Of a DNA stretch of 8,724 bases, positions 1 to 6,658 are shown piece after piece. This DNA is from Pseudomonadota bacterium (lineage in GTDB: Bacteria; Pseudomonadota; Gammaproteobacteria; Pseudomonadales; Oceanobacteraceae): contig JAEWQT010000037.1 of assembly GCA_023399105.1 (NCBI GenBank), positions 1 to 8,724 on the forward strand. The letters are read 5' to 3'. A program made the translations under genes and the position numbers. The notes under the pieces were generated by a model, which did not search any database, was not told where the DNA came from, and saw only the letters and a list, made by a program, of their open reading frames with translations. Numbering within the stretch: the first letter of the stretch is position 1; each line of letters starts with the position of its first letter.

Positions 1-68
1 ATGGTGCCGACGATCTGCAGCGGTTTGTTGTCCGCCAGTGCTTTACGGAATTTCTGACCCGGAGTCAT
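1..68 (-). CDS. prpB: Methylisocitrate lyase PrpB, N-terminal fragment (runs off the left edge)
   Basis: Only the first 22 codons lie in the window. They read MTPGQKFRKAL followed by a KPLQIVGT segment, which matches the start of 2-methylisocitrate lyases (typically 'PLQIVGTINA' near the N-terminus). The enzyme splits 2-methylisocitrate into pyruvate and succinate, the last step of the methylcitrate cycle for propionate, in the cytoplasm. The start is well supported: a strong AGGAGG (76-81) lies 7 nt upstream, inside the end of the regulator gene, and the ATG overlaps that gene's stop as ATGA. This suggests translational coupling in a regulator-prpB operon, presumably followed off-window by prpC and acnD/prpF as in pseudomonads. 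The identification rests on a short stretch plus context. Confidence 0.82.
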   Translation of the reverse strand, partial: MTPGQKFRKALADNKPLQIVGT

Positions 69-733
69 AAACGACCCTCCTCTTCAGCTAATCGGGTTTC
101 CAGATTGGTCAGCGACGCCTGAATATGACGGCGCATCAGCAGTTCGGCCAGTTCCGCATCGCGTGCGGCAATGGCTTCCACAATTCGTTGGTGTTCCAGC
201 AATGCCTGTAACGGGCGCTTGGCGCTGGTACTGGTCTGGTAGCGGCACATGCGCACCAGGTGATACAGCTCACCGCACAGCATCTGATGCAGGCGGCTGT
301 TTTGGCTGCCTTTGATAATGCGGTAATGAAAATCGAGATCGCCGGCTTTCTGGTAGTAACTCTGGCCCTGTTCGGCGGCGATAGAGGCTTCATGCTCGGC
401 CAGCAGGCCGTAGAGTTCGGCGATTTCGGCATCGCTCATGCGCTGGGCGGCCAGACGACAGGCCATGCTTTCCAGCTCAAGACGCACCTCATAGATATCA
501 CGCAGCTCAGACAAGCTCAGCGACACCACTCGGGCACCGGCATGGGGAATACGCACAACCAGGTTGCGGGCTTCCAGCTTCTGAATGGCTTCGCGCATCG
601 GCGCGCGGCTGCCGCCATAACGCTCCACCAGTGTCTGCTCCGACAATTTGGTGCCCGGACGCAATTCACCGCGGACAATGGCGGTGGTGAGTTCCGAGAA
701 TACTTTGTCAGCCAGGGTTTGGGGTTCGCTCAT
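65..733 (-). CDS. GntR-family (FadR/FCD subfamily) transcriptional regulator of the prp operon
   Basis: This 222-residue protein has the two-domain FadR-subfamily build. The winged helix-turn-helix spans about residues 6-70 and includes LSEQTLVERYGGSRAPMREA, the GntR recognition region. An all-helical FCD effector domain spans about 78-205. The usual FCD metal ligands are visible: D132 and H136 in DLDFH, H181, and H203. FCD domains normally bind a carboxylate through a bound metal, so a methylcitrate-cycle intermediate is a reasonable ligand here, by inference. The gene overlaps prpB by 4 bp, which marks it as the local propionate regulator. It is the GntR type found with prp genes in pseudomonads, not the sigma54-dependent PrpR of enterobacteria. 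No good Shine-Dalgarno precedes the ATG, and a TTGT-TACAA operator copy lies 6 nt upstream of it, so autoregulation is likely. Confidence 0.9.
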   Translation of the reverse strand: MSEPQTLADKVFSELTTAIVRGELRPGTKLSEQTLVERYGGSRAPMREAIQKLEARNLVVRIPHAGARVVSLSLSELRDIYEVRLELESMACRLAAQRMSDAEIAELYGLLAEHEASIAAEQGQSYYQKAGDLDFHYRIIKGSQNSRLHQMLCGELYHLVRMCRYQTSTSAKRPLQALLEHQRIVEAIAARDAELAELLMRRHIQASLTNLETRLAEEEGRL

Positions 734-738
734 GCAAC

Positions 739-748
739 TTGTCTACAA
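739..748. promoter_or_regulatory. Probable GntR-type operator O1 (TTGTCTACAA)
   Basis: This site differs at one position from the perfect palindrome TTGTATACAA found 74 bp upstream. TTGTATACAA is the core of the classical Bacillus subtilis GntR operator and fits the general FadR-subfamily pattern of GT and AC half-sites. It lies between the predicted transcription start and the gntR ATG, at about +14 to +23, where a bound repressor would block transcription. The binding protein is most simply the adjacent regulator, by inference. Confidence 0.6.
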
Positions 749-767
749 TCACATTGAATGTGCTGCA

Positions 768-795
768 AGAATACGGATTTAACCGGCTATTTCAA
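768..795 (-). promoter_or_regulatory. Predicted sigma70 promoter for gntR-prpB
   Basis: On the minus strand a TTGAAA -35 box (790-795) and a TATTCT -10 box (768-773) are separated by 16 bp. Transcription would start near 761, giving a leader of about 27 nt before the gntR ATG at 733. It is the best hexamer pair I found in the gap upstream of the regulator. The operator-like sites on both sides support it. No transcript data are available. Confidence 0.5.
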
Positions 796-810
796 GGGCT
801 TTACGACTAA

Positions 811-824
811 GATTGTATACAATC
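811..824. promoter_or_regulatory. Probable GntR-type operator O2, perfect palindrome GATTGTATACAATC
   Basis: This 14-bp perfect palindrome contains the core TTGTATACAA (813-822). Its centre lies about 56 bp upstream of the predicted transcription start and 74 bp from the centre of O1, close to seven helical turns. The two sites therefore face the same side of the DNA and flank the promoter, an arrangement suited to cooperative binding or a repression loop. The role is inferred from sequence and position. Confidence 0.65.
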
Positions 825-874
825 TGGTTTTTAAGACCGTTTCTGAAGGGAGTTCCCGGCCATCCGGGCCGGAT

Positions 875-896
875 CGGTATACAAAGCGATATACAA
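875..896. promoter_or_regulatory. Pair of degenerate operator half-sites (TATACAA repeated at 12 bp)
   Basis: GTATACAA (877-884) and ATATACAA (889-896) repeat the right half of the O1/O2 operator in the same orientation, 12 bp apart. Aligned to TTGTATACAA they match at 8 of 10 and 7 of 10 positions. The second copy runs into the A-tract that forms the T-tail of the rraA terminator on the other strand, so part of its match may be coincidental. They may be auxiliary binding sites. Confidence 0.35.
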
Positions 897-919
897 AAAA
901 GCCGCCCACAGGCGGCTTT
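895..919 (-). terminator. Rho-independent terminator of the ppsA-hydrolase-rraA operon
   Basis: On the minus strand a 9-bp stem, AAAGCCGCC paired with GGCGGCTTT (arms 911-919 and 898-906), encloses a TGTG loop and runs into a T-tract. It begins 18 nt after the rraA stop codon, where a terminator should be. The flanking A and T runs are symmetrical, but no plus-strand gene enters from the left, so only minus-strand use makes sense. Confidence 0.85.
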
Positions 920-937
920 CCCGGTTATCGGGCCGCC

Positions 938-1429
938 TTACGCCGGCATGCTCAGCGCCTGCGGCGACACAATCACACCGTTGTTATCGGCGTAGACAAA
1001 CTGGCCCGGCACAAACACCACACCACCGAATTTCACCGGCACATTCACATCACCGATGTTGCGCTTGTCGGTTTTCAGCGGGTTGGTACCCAGCGCCTGC
1101 ACACCCAGGTCGGTTTCCATAATGACGTCCACATCGCGGATGCAGCCATACACAATGATGCCTTCCCAACCGTTTTTGGCGGCTTTCTCGGCCAGCATGT
1201 CGCCCAGCAGCGCATGACGCATAGAACCGCCGCCATCAACTACCATCACTTTGCCCTTGCCGTCAGTATCAACCAGCTCTTTTACCTTGGAATTGTCTTC
1301 AAAACATTTCACGGTCACGATTTCGCCACCGAAAGAATCACGGCCGCCAAAGTTGCTGAACATCGGCTCTACGACCTGAATCAGCTCCGGGTAGGCATCA
1401 CACAAATCTGGCGTTACATACTGGGTCAT
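938..1429 (-). CDS. rraA: RraA-family protein: RNase E activity regulator / possible HMG aldolase-type lyase
   Basis: This 163-residue protein has the family's usual size and closely resembles E. coli RraA as recalled: [36 protein letters not shown] (about 62-71) and WEGIIVYG (88-95). RraA binds the C-terminal scaffold of RNase E and dampens mRNA decay. The same fold includes 4-hydroxy-4-methyl-2-oxoglutarate aldolases, whose catalytic D-X20-R-D pattern is present here as D77, R98 and D99. E. coli RraA, as I recall it, lacks the first Asp and has Gln after the Arg, so this copy may keep lyase or oxaloacetate decarboxylase activity. Older annotations call the family MenG, which is wrong. An AGGAG (1436-1440) sits 6 nt before the ATG. 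The gene lies 73 bp after the hydrolase gene and a clear terminator follows, so it probably ends the ppsA operon. Confidence 0.88.
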   Translation of the reverse strand: MTQYVTPDLCDAYPELIQVVEPMFSNFGGRDSFGGEIVTVKCFEDNSKVKELVDTDGKGKVMVVDGGGSMRHALLGDMLAEKAAKNGWEGIIVYGCIRDVDVIMETDLGVQALGTNPLKTDKRNIGDVNVPVKFGGVVFVPGQFVYADNNGVIVSPQALSMPA

Positions 1430-1435
1430 AGCAAT

Positions 1436-1440
1436 CTCCT
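1436..1440 (-). promoter_or_regulatory. Ribosome binding site of rraA
   Basis: AGGAG on the minus strand lies 6 nt upstream of the ATG at 1429. It fixes the start and allows efficient independent translation of the last gene of the operon. Confidence 0.8.
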
Positions 1441-1502
1441 GTTGGATTGTTTGTCTGAAAAAACTTGTAAACCAATGGGTTAGGCAAGGAATAAGGTGTT
1501 GT

Positions 1503-2462
1503 TTATGAGCCGGCGTGCTGGCACAACCAGGTACTGATCAGCGGCCAGACTTCGCGGGCAGCGTCTTTGCTGACCACCATGTCGATATGGCCATAATCAC
1601 GACTGAAACCATCCGCAGTACCCAGCTTGATGACATCTTTGCTGGTACCACCGTAGAGCCTGGCAAAGCGCAGGCAGTATTTAGCCGGATCGGATTCATC
1701 GGCCGCTGCTGCCACCGCCAGCAAGGGAAGCGTATTAAAGGCCTTCCACACCGGCAGCAGTTTCTTACCCACTGTTTTCAGCCGCCAGCGGCCAAACCAG
1801 CCATGACTGGCAATGTATTCATTGATCAGACCCGCCGGCTCATTTTCCGGGCCGATTTTCAGCGCCCGGCCATCGAGTTCGCGCTTGCGGTGCACCAGCA
1901 CCCGCAACACCATGCCAACCAGCGGAATCCACAGATACCAGGGCCGGCGCAGCACCTGGGTGCCCAGCAAAGCCATGCCGGCGCAGTTGTCTTTGTTCAG
2001 TTCACCGGCCGCCACCGCACTGGCGATCAGCACACCGCCCAGAGAGTGCCCAAGCCAGACCGGCTTATGGCCGGATTTCTCCTGCACAAAGGCATTGACG
2101 GCGGGAATATCATGCAACACATAGCGTTCACTGGTGTTGCGCCAGTAATCCTGATTGCGCGGCGATAAACCGTGGCCACGGTGCTCCATCAGCCACACAT
2201 CAAAACCCTGCTCCAGCAGATAACGGGCCATGCCCTCACCCTTGCCGGATAACCAGAAACCCCGGTTGGTAAAGCTGCCATGCAGTAACACCACGGCACC
2301 ACGGGTAGGCTTGCGCCCGGTAAGCCCCAGATGCGACACCGCGATCTGAACACTGCGGTCCGGATCGCGATTGTGCTTAACCAGATACACATCATCGCTC
2401 AGCTCACCCAGGATTTCGGCCCTGAATAAGCTGACCGGGAACAACTCACTGCTGCTTTTCAT
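1503..2462 (-). CDS. Alpha/beta-fold serine hydrolase (esterase/lipase-like), coupled to ppsA
   Basis: This 319-residue protein shows the alpha/beta hydrolase landmarks in order. [10 protein letters not shown] (57-66) carries the oxyanion-hole HG. GHSLGG (138-143) is the nucleophile elbow with S140. D255 or D258 in AAADESD is the likely acid. H292 in DYGHIDMV is the likely catalytic His. A hydrophobic, basic cap segment (about 174-194, [15 protein letters not shown]) could act as a lid or touch membrane, which suggests a lipid-like substrate. No signal peptide is seen, so it should be cytoplasmic. The ATG lies only 4 nt after the ppsA stop and lacks a Shine-Dalgarno, so translation probably depends on ribosomes finishing ppsA. 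From memory, P. aeruginosa has the same order (PA1770 ppsA, PA1771 esterase/lipase, PA1772 rraA), so the pairing is old. The substrate and the link to PpsA are unknown. Confidence 0.85.
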   Translation of the reverse strand: MKSSSELFPVSLFRAEILGELSDDVYLVKHNRDPDRSVQIAVSHLGLTGRKPTRGAVVLLHGSFTNRGFWLSGKGEGMARYLLEQGFDVWLMEHRGHGLSPRNQDYWRNTSERYVLHDIPAVNAFVQEKSGHKPVWLGHSLGGVLIASAVAAGELNKDNCAGMALLGTQVLRRPWYLWIPLVGMVLRVLVHRKRELDGRALKIGPENEPAGLINEYIASHGWFGRWRLKTVGKKLLPVWKAFNTLPLLAVAAAADESDPAKYCLRFARLYGGTSKDVIKLGTADGFSRDYGHIDMVVSKDAAREVWPLISTWLCQHAGS

Positions 2463-2466
2463 GGCG

Positions 2467-4830
2467 TTATTTATCCGCCAGGAAGAACCAGGTATCCATC
2501 ACGGAATCGGGGTTCAGCGACACACTGTCAATGCCGTGATCCATCAGCCAGCGGGCGAAATCCGGGTGATCGGATGGCCCCTGGCCGCAAATACCAATGT
2601 ACTTGCCCGCTTTCTTACAGGCATTAATGGCATTTTCCAGCAGCGCCAGAATGGCTTCGTTACGCTCATCAAACAGGTGGGCAATGATGCCGGAGTCACG
2701 ATCCAGCCCCAGCGTCAGCTGCGTGAGGTCATTGGAACCGACTGAGAAGCCATCAAAATGTTCAAGGAATTGCTCAGCCAGAATGGCGTTGGCCGGCAGT
2801 TCGCACATCATAATCAGCTTCAGATCGTTTTCACCGCGCTTGAGGCCATTTTCCGCCAGCAGGCTCACCACCTGCTCAGCTTCGCCAACGGTACGCACGA
2901 ACGGCACCATAATCTCGACGTTGGTAAAGCCCATTTCGTTACGGACTTTTTTCATCGCCCGGCATTCCAGCTCGAAGCAATCGCGAAAGTTTTTGGAGAT
3001 ATAACGGGACGCACCGCGGAAGCCCAGCATCGGGTTTTCTTCTTCCGGCTCGTATAAGCGACCGCCAATCAGGTTGGCGTACTCGTTTGATTTGAAGTCT
3101 GACAGACGCACAATCACGCGCTTGGGCCAGAACGCTGCTGCCAGCGTGGATATACCTTCCACCAGCTTATCGACGTAAAAATCAACCGGGCCGGAGTAGC
3201 CGGCAATACGACGCTGTACAGTCGGCTTCACTTCTTCCGGCAGGCTGTTGAAGTTCAGCAACGCTTTTGGATGCACACCGATCATGCGGTTAATAATAAA
3301 CTCCAGTCGCGCCAGACCCACGCCTTCGTTCGGCAGCGCCTGGAAGTCGAAGGCGCGGTCGGGGTTGCCGACGTTCATCATGATTTTGAACGGCAGATCG
3401 GGCATCTGATCCACGCTGTTGGTGCGGATATCAAAATCCAGCGCGCCTTCATAAACAAAGCCGGTATCACCCTCAGCACAGGAAACCGTCACGTCCTGAC
3501 CATCGCGCAGCTTGTCAGTGGCGTCTTCGCACCCCACCACCGCCGGAATACCCAGCTCGCGGGCAATAATAGCGGCGTGACAGGTACGGCCACCGCGGTT
3601 GGTCACAATAGCCGCCGAACGCTTCATCACCGGCTCCCAATCCGGATCGGTCATATCAGCGACCAGCACATCGCCTTCCTGCACCTGATCCATATCTTCG
3701 GCGCTGTGCACCACCCGCACCTTGCCCTTGCCGATACGATGACCAATGGAACGGCCTTCCACCAGCACGGTGCCGGTTTCTTTCAGCAGGTAGCGCTCCA
3801 TCACGTTTTTGTTGGTGCGGCTTTTCACGGTTTCCGGGCGCGCCTGCACGATGTAGAGCTGCTGGTCATCGCCATCTTTGGCCCATTCAATGTCCATCGG
3901 ACGGCCGTAGTGCTGTTCAATAATTAATGCCTGCCGCGCCAGTGCTTCCACTTCGGCATCGGTCAGGGAGAATACCTGACGCAGTTCGCGGTCAACGCGC
4001 TGGGTTTCCACCGAGCGGCCGACGGCCGCGTCTTTGTTGTACACCATCTTAATGGCTTTAGCGCCCAGATTGCGGCGCAGAATCGCCGGCCACTTGGCCT
4101 GCAGATTGCCTTTGTGCACATAGAATTCGTCCGGATTTACGGCACCCTGCACCACGGTTTCACCCAGGCCATACGACGAAGTAACAAACACCACCTGATC
4201 AAAACCAGACTCGGTATCCAGGGTAAACATCACGCCACTGGAAGCGGTTTCTGAACGCACCATGCGCTGAATACCGGCCGACAAGGCCACCTTGTGATGG
4301 TCAAAGCCCTGGTGGCTGCGGTACGCAATGGCGCGATCATTGAATAAAGATGCAAACACATCGCGAATGGCGTGCAGCACGTTGTCGATGCCGACAATAT
4401 TGAGATGGGTTTCCTGCTGGCCGGCAAAGGAAGCATCGGGCAGGTCTTCTGCGGTAGCGGAAGAGCGTACTGCGACCGCCATACGCTCATTACCGGCCTG
4501 CAGTTTACTGAACGCGGTACGCACCGCCTGTTCCAAAGCCGGCGGCAGCGGCGCTTCGTGAATCCAGCCACGAATGCGGGCACCGGTTTCGGTTAACGCG
4601 CGGATATCTTCCACATTCAGGGCATCCAGTGCCTGCTGAATACGGGTGTCGAGCCCTTCAAAGCTCAGAAACTCACGATAAGCATCGGCGGTAGTAGCAA
4701 AGCCACCGGGGACGGATACGCCAGCCCCCGCCAGATTACTGATCATCTCCCCCAGCGAGGCGTTTTTACCACCGACCCGCTCAACATCGCCCATGGATAC
4801 CTGATCAAACCAGAGTACATATTCAGTCAA
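2467..4830 (-). CDS. ppsA: Phosphoenolpyruvate synthase (pyruvate, water dikinase), TTG start
   Basis: PpsA converts pyruvate, ATP and water to phosphoenolpyruvate, AMP and phosphate, the entry to gluconeogenesis from C2/C3 substrates. From the TTG at 4830 the protein has 787 residues, close to the roughly 790 usual for the family. The ATP-grasp PEP/pyruvate-binding domain spans about 15-335 ([11 protein letters not shown] at 20, [19 protein letters not shown] at 121-139). The swivelling phosphohistidine domain has [11 protein letters not shown] with H418. The C-terminal TIM barrel ends in [11 protein letters not shown] with catalytic C748. T416, two residues before H418, matches the Thr that PpsR phosphorylates (Thr419 in E. 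coli). The open frame extends 77 codons further to an ATG at 5061, but that part is unlike PpsA and overlaps ppsR. Homology begins at TEYVLWFDQ, right after the TTG, which has an AGGAG 9 nt upstream. A GTG at 4857 is the main alternative. Confidence 0.96.
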   Translation of the reverse strand: MTEYVLWFDQVSMGDVERVGGKNASLGEMISNLAGAGVSVPGGFATTADAYREFLSFEGLDTRIQQALDALNVEDIRALTETGARIRGWIHEAPLPPALEQAVRTAFSKLQAGNERMAVAVRSSATAEDLPDASFAGQQETHLNIVGIDNVLHAIRDVFASLFNDRAIAYRSHQGFDHHKVALSAGIQRMVRSETASSGVMFTLDTESGFDQVVFVTSSYGLGETVVQGAVNPDEFYVHKGNLQAKWPAILRRNLGAKAIKMVYNKDAAVGRSVETQRVDRELRQVFSLTDAEVEALARQALIIEQHYGRPMDIEWAKDGDDQQLYIVQARPETVKSRTNKNVMERYLLKETGTVLVEGRSIGHRIGKGKVRVVHSAEDMDQVQEGDVLVADMTDPDWEPVMKRSAAIVTNRGGRTCHAAIIARELGIPAVVGCEDATDKLRDGQDVTVSCAEGDTGFVYEGALDFDIRTNSVDQMPDLPFKIMMNVGNPDRAFDFQALPNEGVGLARLEFIINRMIGVHPKALLNFNSLPEEVKPTVQRRIAGYSGPVDFYVDKLVEGISTLAAAFWPKRVIVRLSDFKSNEYANLIGGRLYEPEEENPMLGFRGASRYISKNFRDCFELECRAMKKVRNEMGFTNVEIMVPFVRTVGEAEQVVSLLAENGLKRGENDLKLIMMCELPANAILAEQFLEHFDGFSVGSNDLTQLTLGLDRDSGIIAHLFDERNEAILALLENAINACKKAGKYIGICGQGPSDHPDFARWLMDHGIDSVSLNPDSVMDTWFFLADK

Positions 4831-4957
4831 CGCACTGCTCTCCTGTATTTTTTCCACGTTCGCCGCGGGCGCTCGCCTCATCGGGGATAATCGCCTAAAA
4901 TCGCCAGCTGCGGCGATGGGCTGCGTAATACTAAGTGCAGAGGCAACAAATTTCCAC
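4831..4957. promoter_or_regulatory. Divergent ppsA/ppsR control region with repeated ATCGCC elements
   Basis: This 127-bp gap must drive both ppsA (leftward) and ppsR (rightward). AATCGCC occurs twice in direct orientation, at 4889-4895 and 4899-4905, exactly 10 bp apart. The second copy also forms an inverted repeat, ATCGCC-N6-GGCGAT (4900-4917). This is a plausible operator for a shared regulator. I could not match it to the Cra or HexR consensus. No convincing -35/-10 pair could be assigned in either direction, though GTAATAC (4925-4931) could contribute a -10 box. Confidence 0.4.
4840..4844 (-). promoter_or_regulatory. Ribosome binding site that decides the ppsA start
   Basis: AGGAG on the minus strand lies 9 nt upstream of the TTG at 4830. 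Neither the upstream in-frame GTG (4857) nor the ATGs further up have a comparable site at proper spacing. This favours the TTG. Confidence 0.65.
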
Positions 4958-5779
4958 ATGAAGCGAACCGCGTTCTTTATCTCCGATGGTACCGGCATCA
5001 CCGCAGAAACGCTGGGCAACAGCCTGCTGGCACAATTCGAAAGCATCGAATTTGAGCGCATTACCCTGCCCTATGTGGATTCGGTAGAAAAAGCTGAGAA
5101 AGCGGTTGAAAAAATTAACCGCGTCGCCGCCGAAACCGGCCAGGCCGCGATTATTTTTGACACCATCGTGGACAAAAACATCCGCAAAGTGATCGACGCT
5201 TCGAACGCGCTGAACATTGATATCTTTGCAGCATTTCTGGCGCCGCTGGAAACCGAATTGCAGGTGGAATCCTCCTACACCGTGGGTAAGTCACATTCCC
5301 CCACCACCAGTCCGAATTACCTGGCCCGCATTGATGCCGTTAACTTTGCACTGGATAACGATGATGGTGCCCGTACCCGCCACTATAACGACGCCGATAT
5401 TATTCTGATCGGCGTTTCCCGTTGCGGTAAAACCCCGACCTCTTTGTACATGGCCATGCAGTTCGGTATTAAAGCGGCGAACTATCCGATTACCGAAGAA
5501 GACATGGCAGAACTGAAACTGCCTGCGGCGCTGCAACCCTACCGGCACAAGCTGTTTGGATTAACCATTGATCCCGAGCGGCTGTCGGCTATCCGCACCG
5601 AACGCCGGGCCAACAGCCGCTACGCCTCATTAAAACAGTGCTACCACGAAGTGGATGAAGTGGAAGAAATGTATCAGCGGGAAAACATCCCTTTTCTGAG
5701 TACCACCAACAAATCCATTGAAGAAATCTCGACCCGCATCATGGCCGAAACCGGTTTGCAGCGGCGCCTGCAAAGCTGA
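4958..5779 (+). CDS. ppsR: PpsR: phosphoenolpyruvate synthase regulatory kinase/phosphorylase
   Basis: This 273-residue protein of the DUF299 (kinase-PPPase) family inactivates PpsA by ADP-dependent phosphorylation of a Thr next to the catalytic phospho-His, and reactivates it by phosphate-dependent removal of that phosphate. The family start [15 protein letters not shown] (6-20) is present. So are the mid-protein KSHSP and the P-loop GVSRCGKT (152-159), followed by PTSLYMA. The C-terminal part ([11 protein letters not shown]) is also typical. The start is placed at ATGAAGCG because homology begins there and the length suits the family. An in-frame ATG 14 codons upstream adds residues unlike the family. 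Only a weak GAGG lies upstream, so expression may be modest. It is divergent from its target ppsA, and the target residue (T416) is intact in the neighbouring PpsA. Confidence 0.95.
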   Translation: MKRTAFFISDGTGITAETLGNSLLAQFESIEFERITLPYVDSVEKAEKAVEKINRVAAETGQAAIIFDTIVDKNIRKVIDASNALNIDIFAAFLAPLETELQVESSYTVGKSHSPTTSPNYLARIDAVNFALDNDDGARTRHYNDADIILIGVSRCGKTPTSLYMAMQFGIKAANYPITEEDMAELKLPAALQPYRHKLFGLTIDPERLSAIRTERRANSRYASLKQCYHEVDEVEEMYQRENIPFLSTTNKSIEEISTRIMAETGLQRRLQS

Positions 5780-5800
5780 TTGTTGTTTAGCCGTTACTGA

Positions 5801-6640
5801 TCAACCTTCCGCCAGGCAGCGGTTCATTACCGCGGCGATGGCGCGTGGCCGGGTAAATACCAGGCTGTGGTCTGCCCCATCCACCACTTCAAAGTGCCAG
5901 TGCTGACTGGCCGCCGCCAGTTGCCGATGGCGCTCGTGCATAGCCGGCTCGCTCAGGCTGCCGACAAAGCTGGCACCCGGCCAGGGTGATACCCAATTAA
6001 GGTAATAATCCGGGTGCTGCTGCAGCGCGGTGCCAACCGCCGCCAGCGCCTGCGCAAACCCCAGGGCATTAGCTTGCAGGCGGGCAATGGTTAACTGTTC
6101 GGTTTTATCCTGACGATTGCGCGCCGGCGACACAGAATCCAGAAAACGGACATAGGGAACAGAATCAGCCGGATTGACCACAATCTGCTCAGCCACTTGC
6201 TGATACAGCCGCGCCTTATTCAGCAGTACGTTTGCATCCGCAGCATAGAGCATGGCCGGTTCGAGTAAAAAACACAGGCCATTAAATGGCTGTGATCGTA
6301 ACCAATGCTCCGCAACAATACCGCCGAAGGAATACCCGGCCACATCAAATTCCTGCCAGTCCAGCGCACTCATCAGCTCATCCAGCTGTTGCGCATAAGG
6401 AGCAACACCCGGCTGCGGGGCGGATAAAAAGTGTGATTTTCCCATACCAGCCAGATCGGGAATCAGAATCTCGCGCCAGCCGGTTAAATAATTAGCCACG
6501 TAAGTCCAGCTTAATTCCCCAGCCACGCCGGCACCGTGCAGCAATACCAGCCGCCGCTCCGTAGTAGCAGCAGGATTGCTTAAGACAACAGCATGCTGGT
6601 CGCAGTGGTCACTGCGGAAATTAAGCGGGTGTTTTTCCAT
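5801..6640 (-). CDS. Alpha/beta-fold hydrolase, last gene of the FadL cassette
   Basis: Starting at the ATG at 6640 the protein has 279 residues, no signal peptide and an alpha/beta hydrolase layout. LVLLHGAG (31-38) forms the oxyanion region. IPDLAGMGKS (60-69) is the loop after strand 4. VAGYSFGG (100-107) is the nucleophile elbow with S104. GADHSLVF (255-262) carries the catalytic H258. The usual acid after strand 7 is not obvious: the segment reads VGSLSEPAM, with Ser/Glu (S230, E231) where many relatives have Asp. Glu could serve, or the acid may sit elsewhere. An in-frame TTG at 6658 directly abuts the upstream stop and would add six residues, but the ATG is preferred. Only 18 nt separate it from the DUF4124 gene, so co-transcription is likely. 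It is convergent with ppsR, 21 bp away. The substrate is unknown; an ester or acyl compound is suggested only by the FadL context. Confidence 0.82.
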   Translation of the reverse strand: MEKHPLNFRSDHCDQHAVVLSNPAATTERRLVLLHGAGVAGELSWTYVANYLTGWREILIPDLAGMGKSHFLSAPQPGVAPYAQQLDELMSALDWQEFDVAGYSFGGIVAEHWLRSQPFNGLCFLLEPAMLYAADANVLLNKARLYQQVAEQIVVNPADSVPYVRFLDSVSPARNRQDKTEQLTIARLQANALGFAQALAAVGTALQQHPDYYLNWVSPWPGASFVGSLSEPAMHERHRQLAAASQHWHFEVVDGADHSLVFTRPRAIAAVMNRCLAEG

Positions 6641-6658
6641 AAGAGAATTCCGGCACAA

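Noticed and set aside
260..757. Plus-strand open frame of 165 codons opposite the GntR gene
   Set aside because: It is antisense to a clear GntR/FCD gene, shows no recognisable domain, and runs through the operator region. It is explained by codon bias of the real gene.
1470..1482. Short inverted repeat AACC-N5-GGTT between the hydrolase gene and rraA
   Set aside because: Four-base arms are too short to be a terminator or a convincing operator, and such matches are expected by chance.
758..1483. Plus-strand open frame of 241 codons opposite rraA
   Set aside because: It spans the gntR promoter region, a terminator and the antisense of rraA. Its composition (His/Thr-rich) is typical of a reverse-frame shadow.
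1515..2168. Plus-strand open frame of 217 codons opposite the first hydrolase
   Set aside because: The minus strand carries complete alpha/beta hydrolase motifs; this frame has none.
3271..3927. Plus-strand open frame of 218 codons within ppsA
   Set aside because: It lies entirely antisense to the conserved PpsA catalytic domains, with no motif and no ribosome binding site noticed.
4916..4957. Fourteen-codon upstream extension of ppsR
   Set aside because: The added residues do not resemble PpsR N-termini. Family similarity begins at the ATG at 4958.
5029..5045. TGGCAC-like sigma54 promoter motif near the start of ppsR
   Set aside because: It lies inside the coding sequence and the -12 TTGC element is missing. 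Other TGGCAC occurrences in the window are also intragenic.
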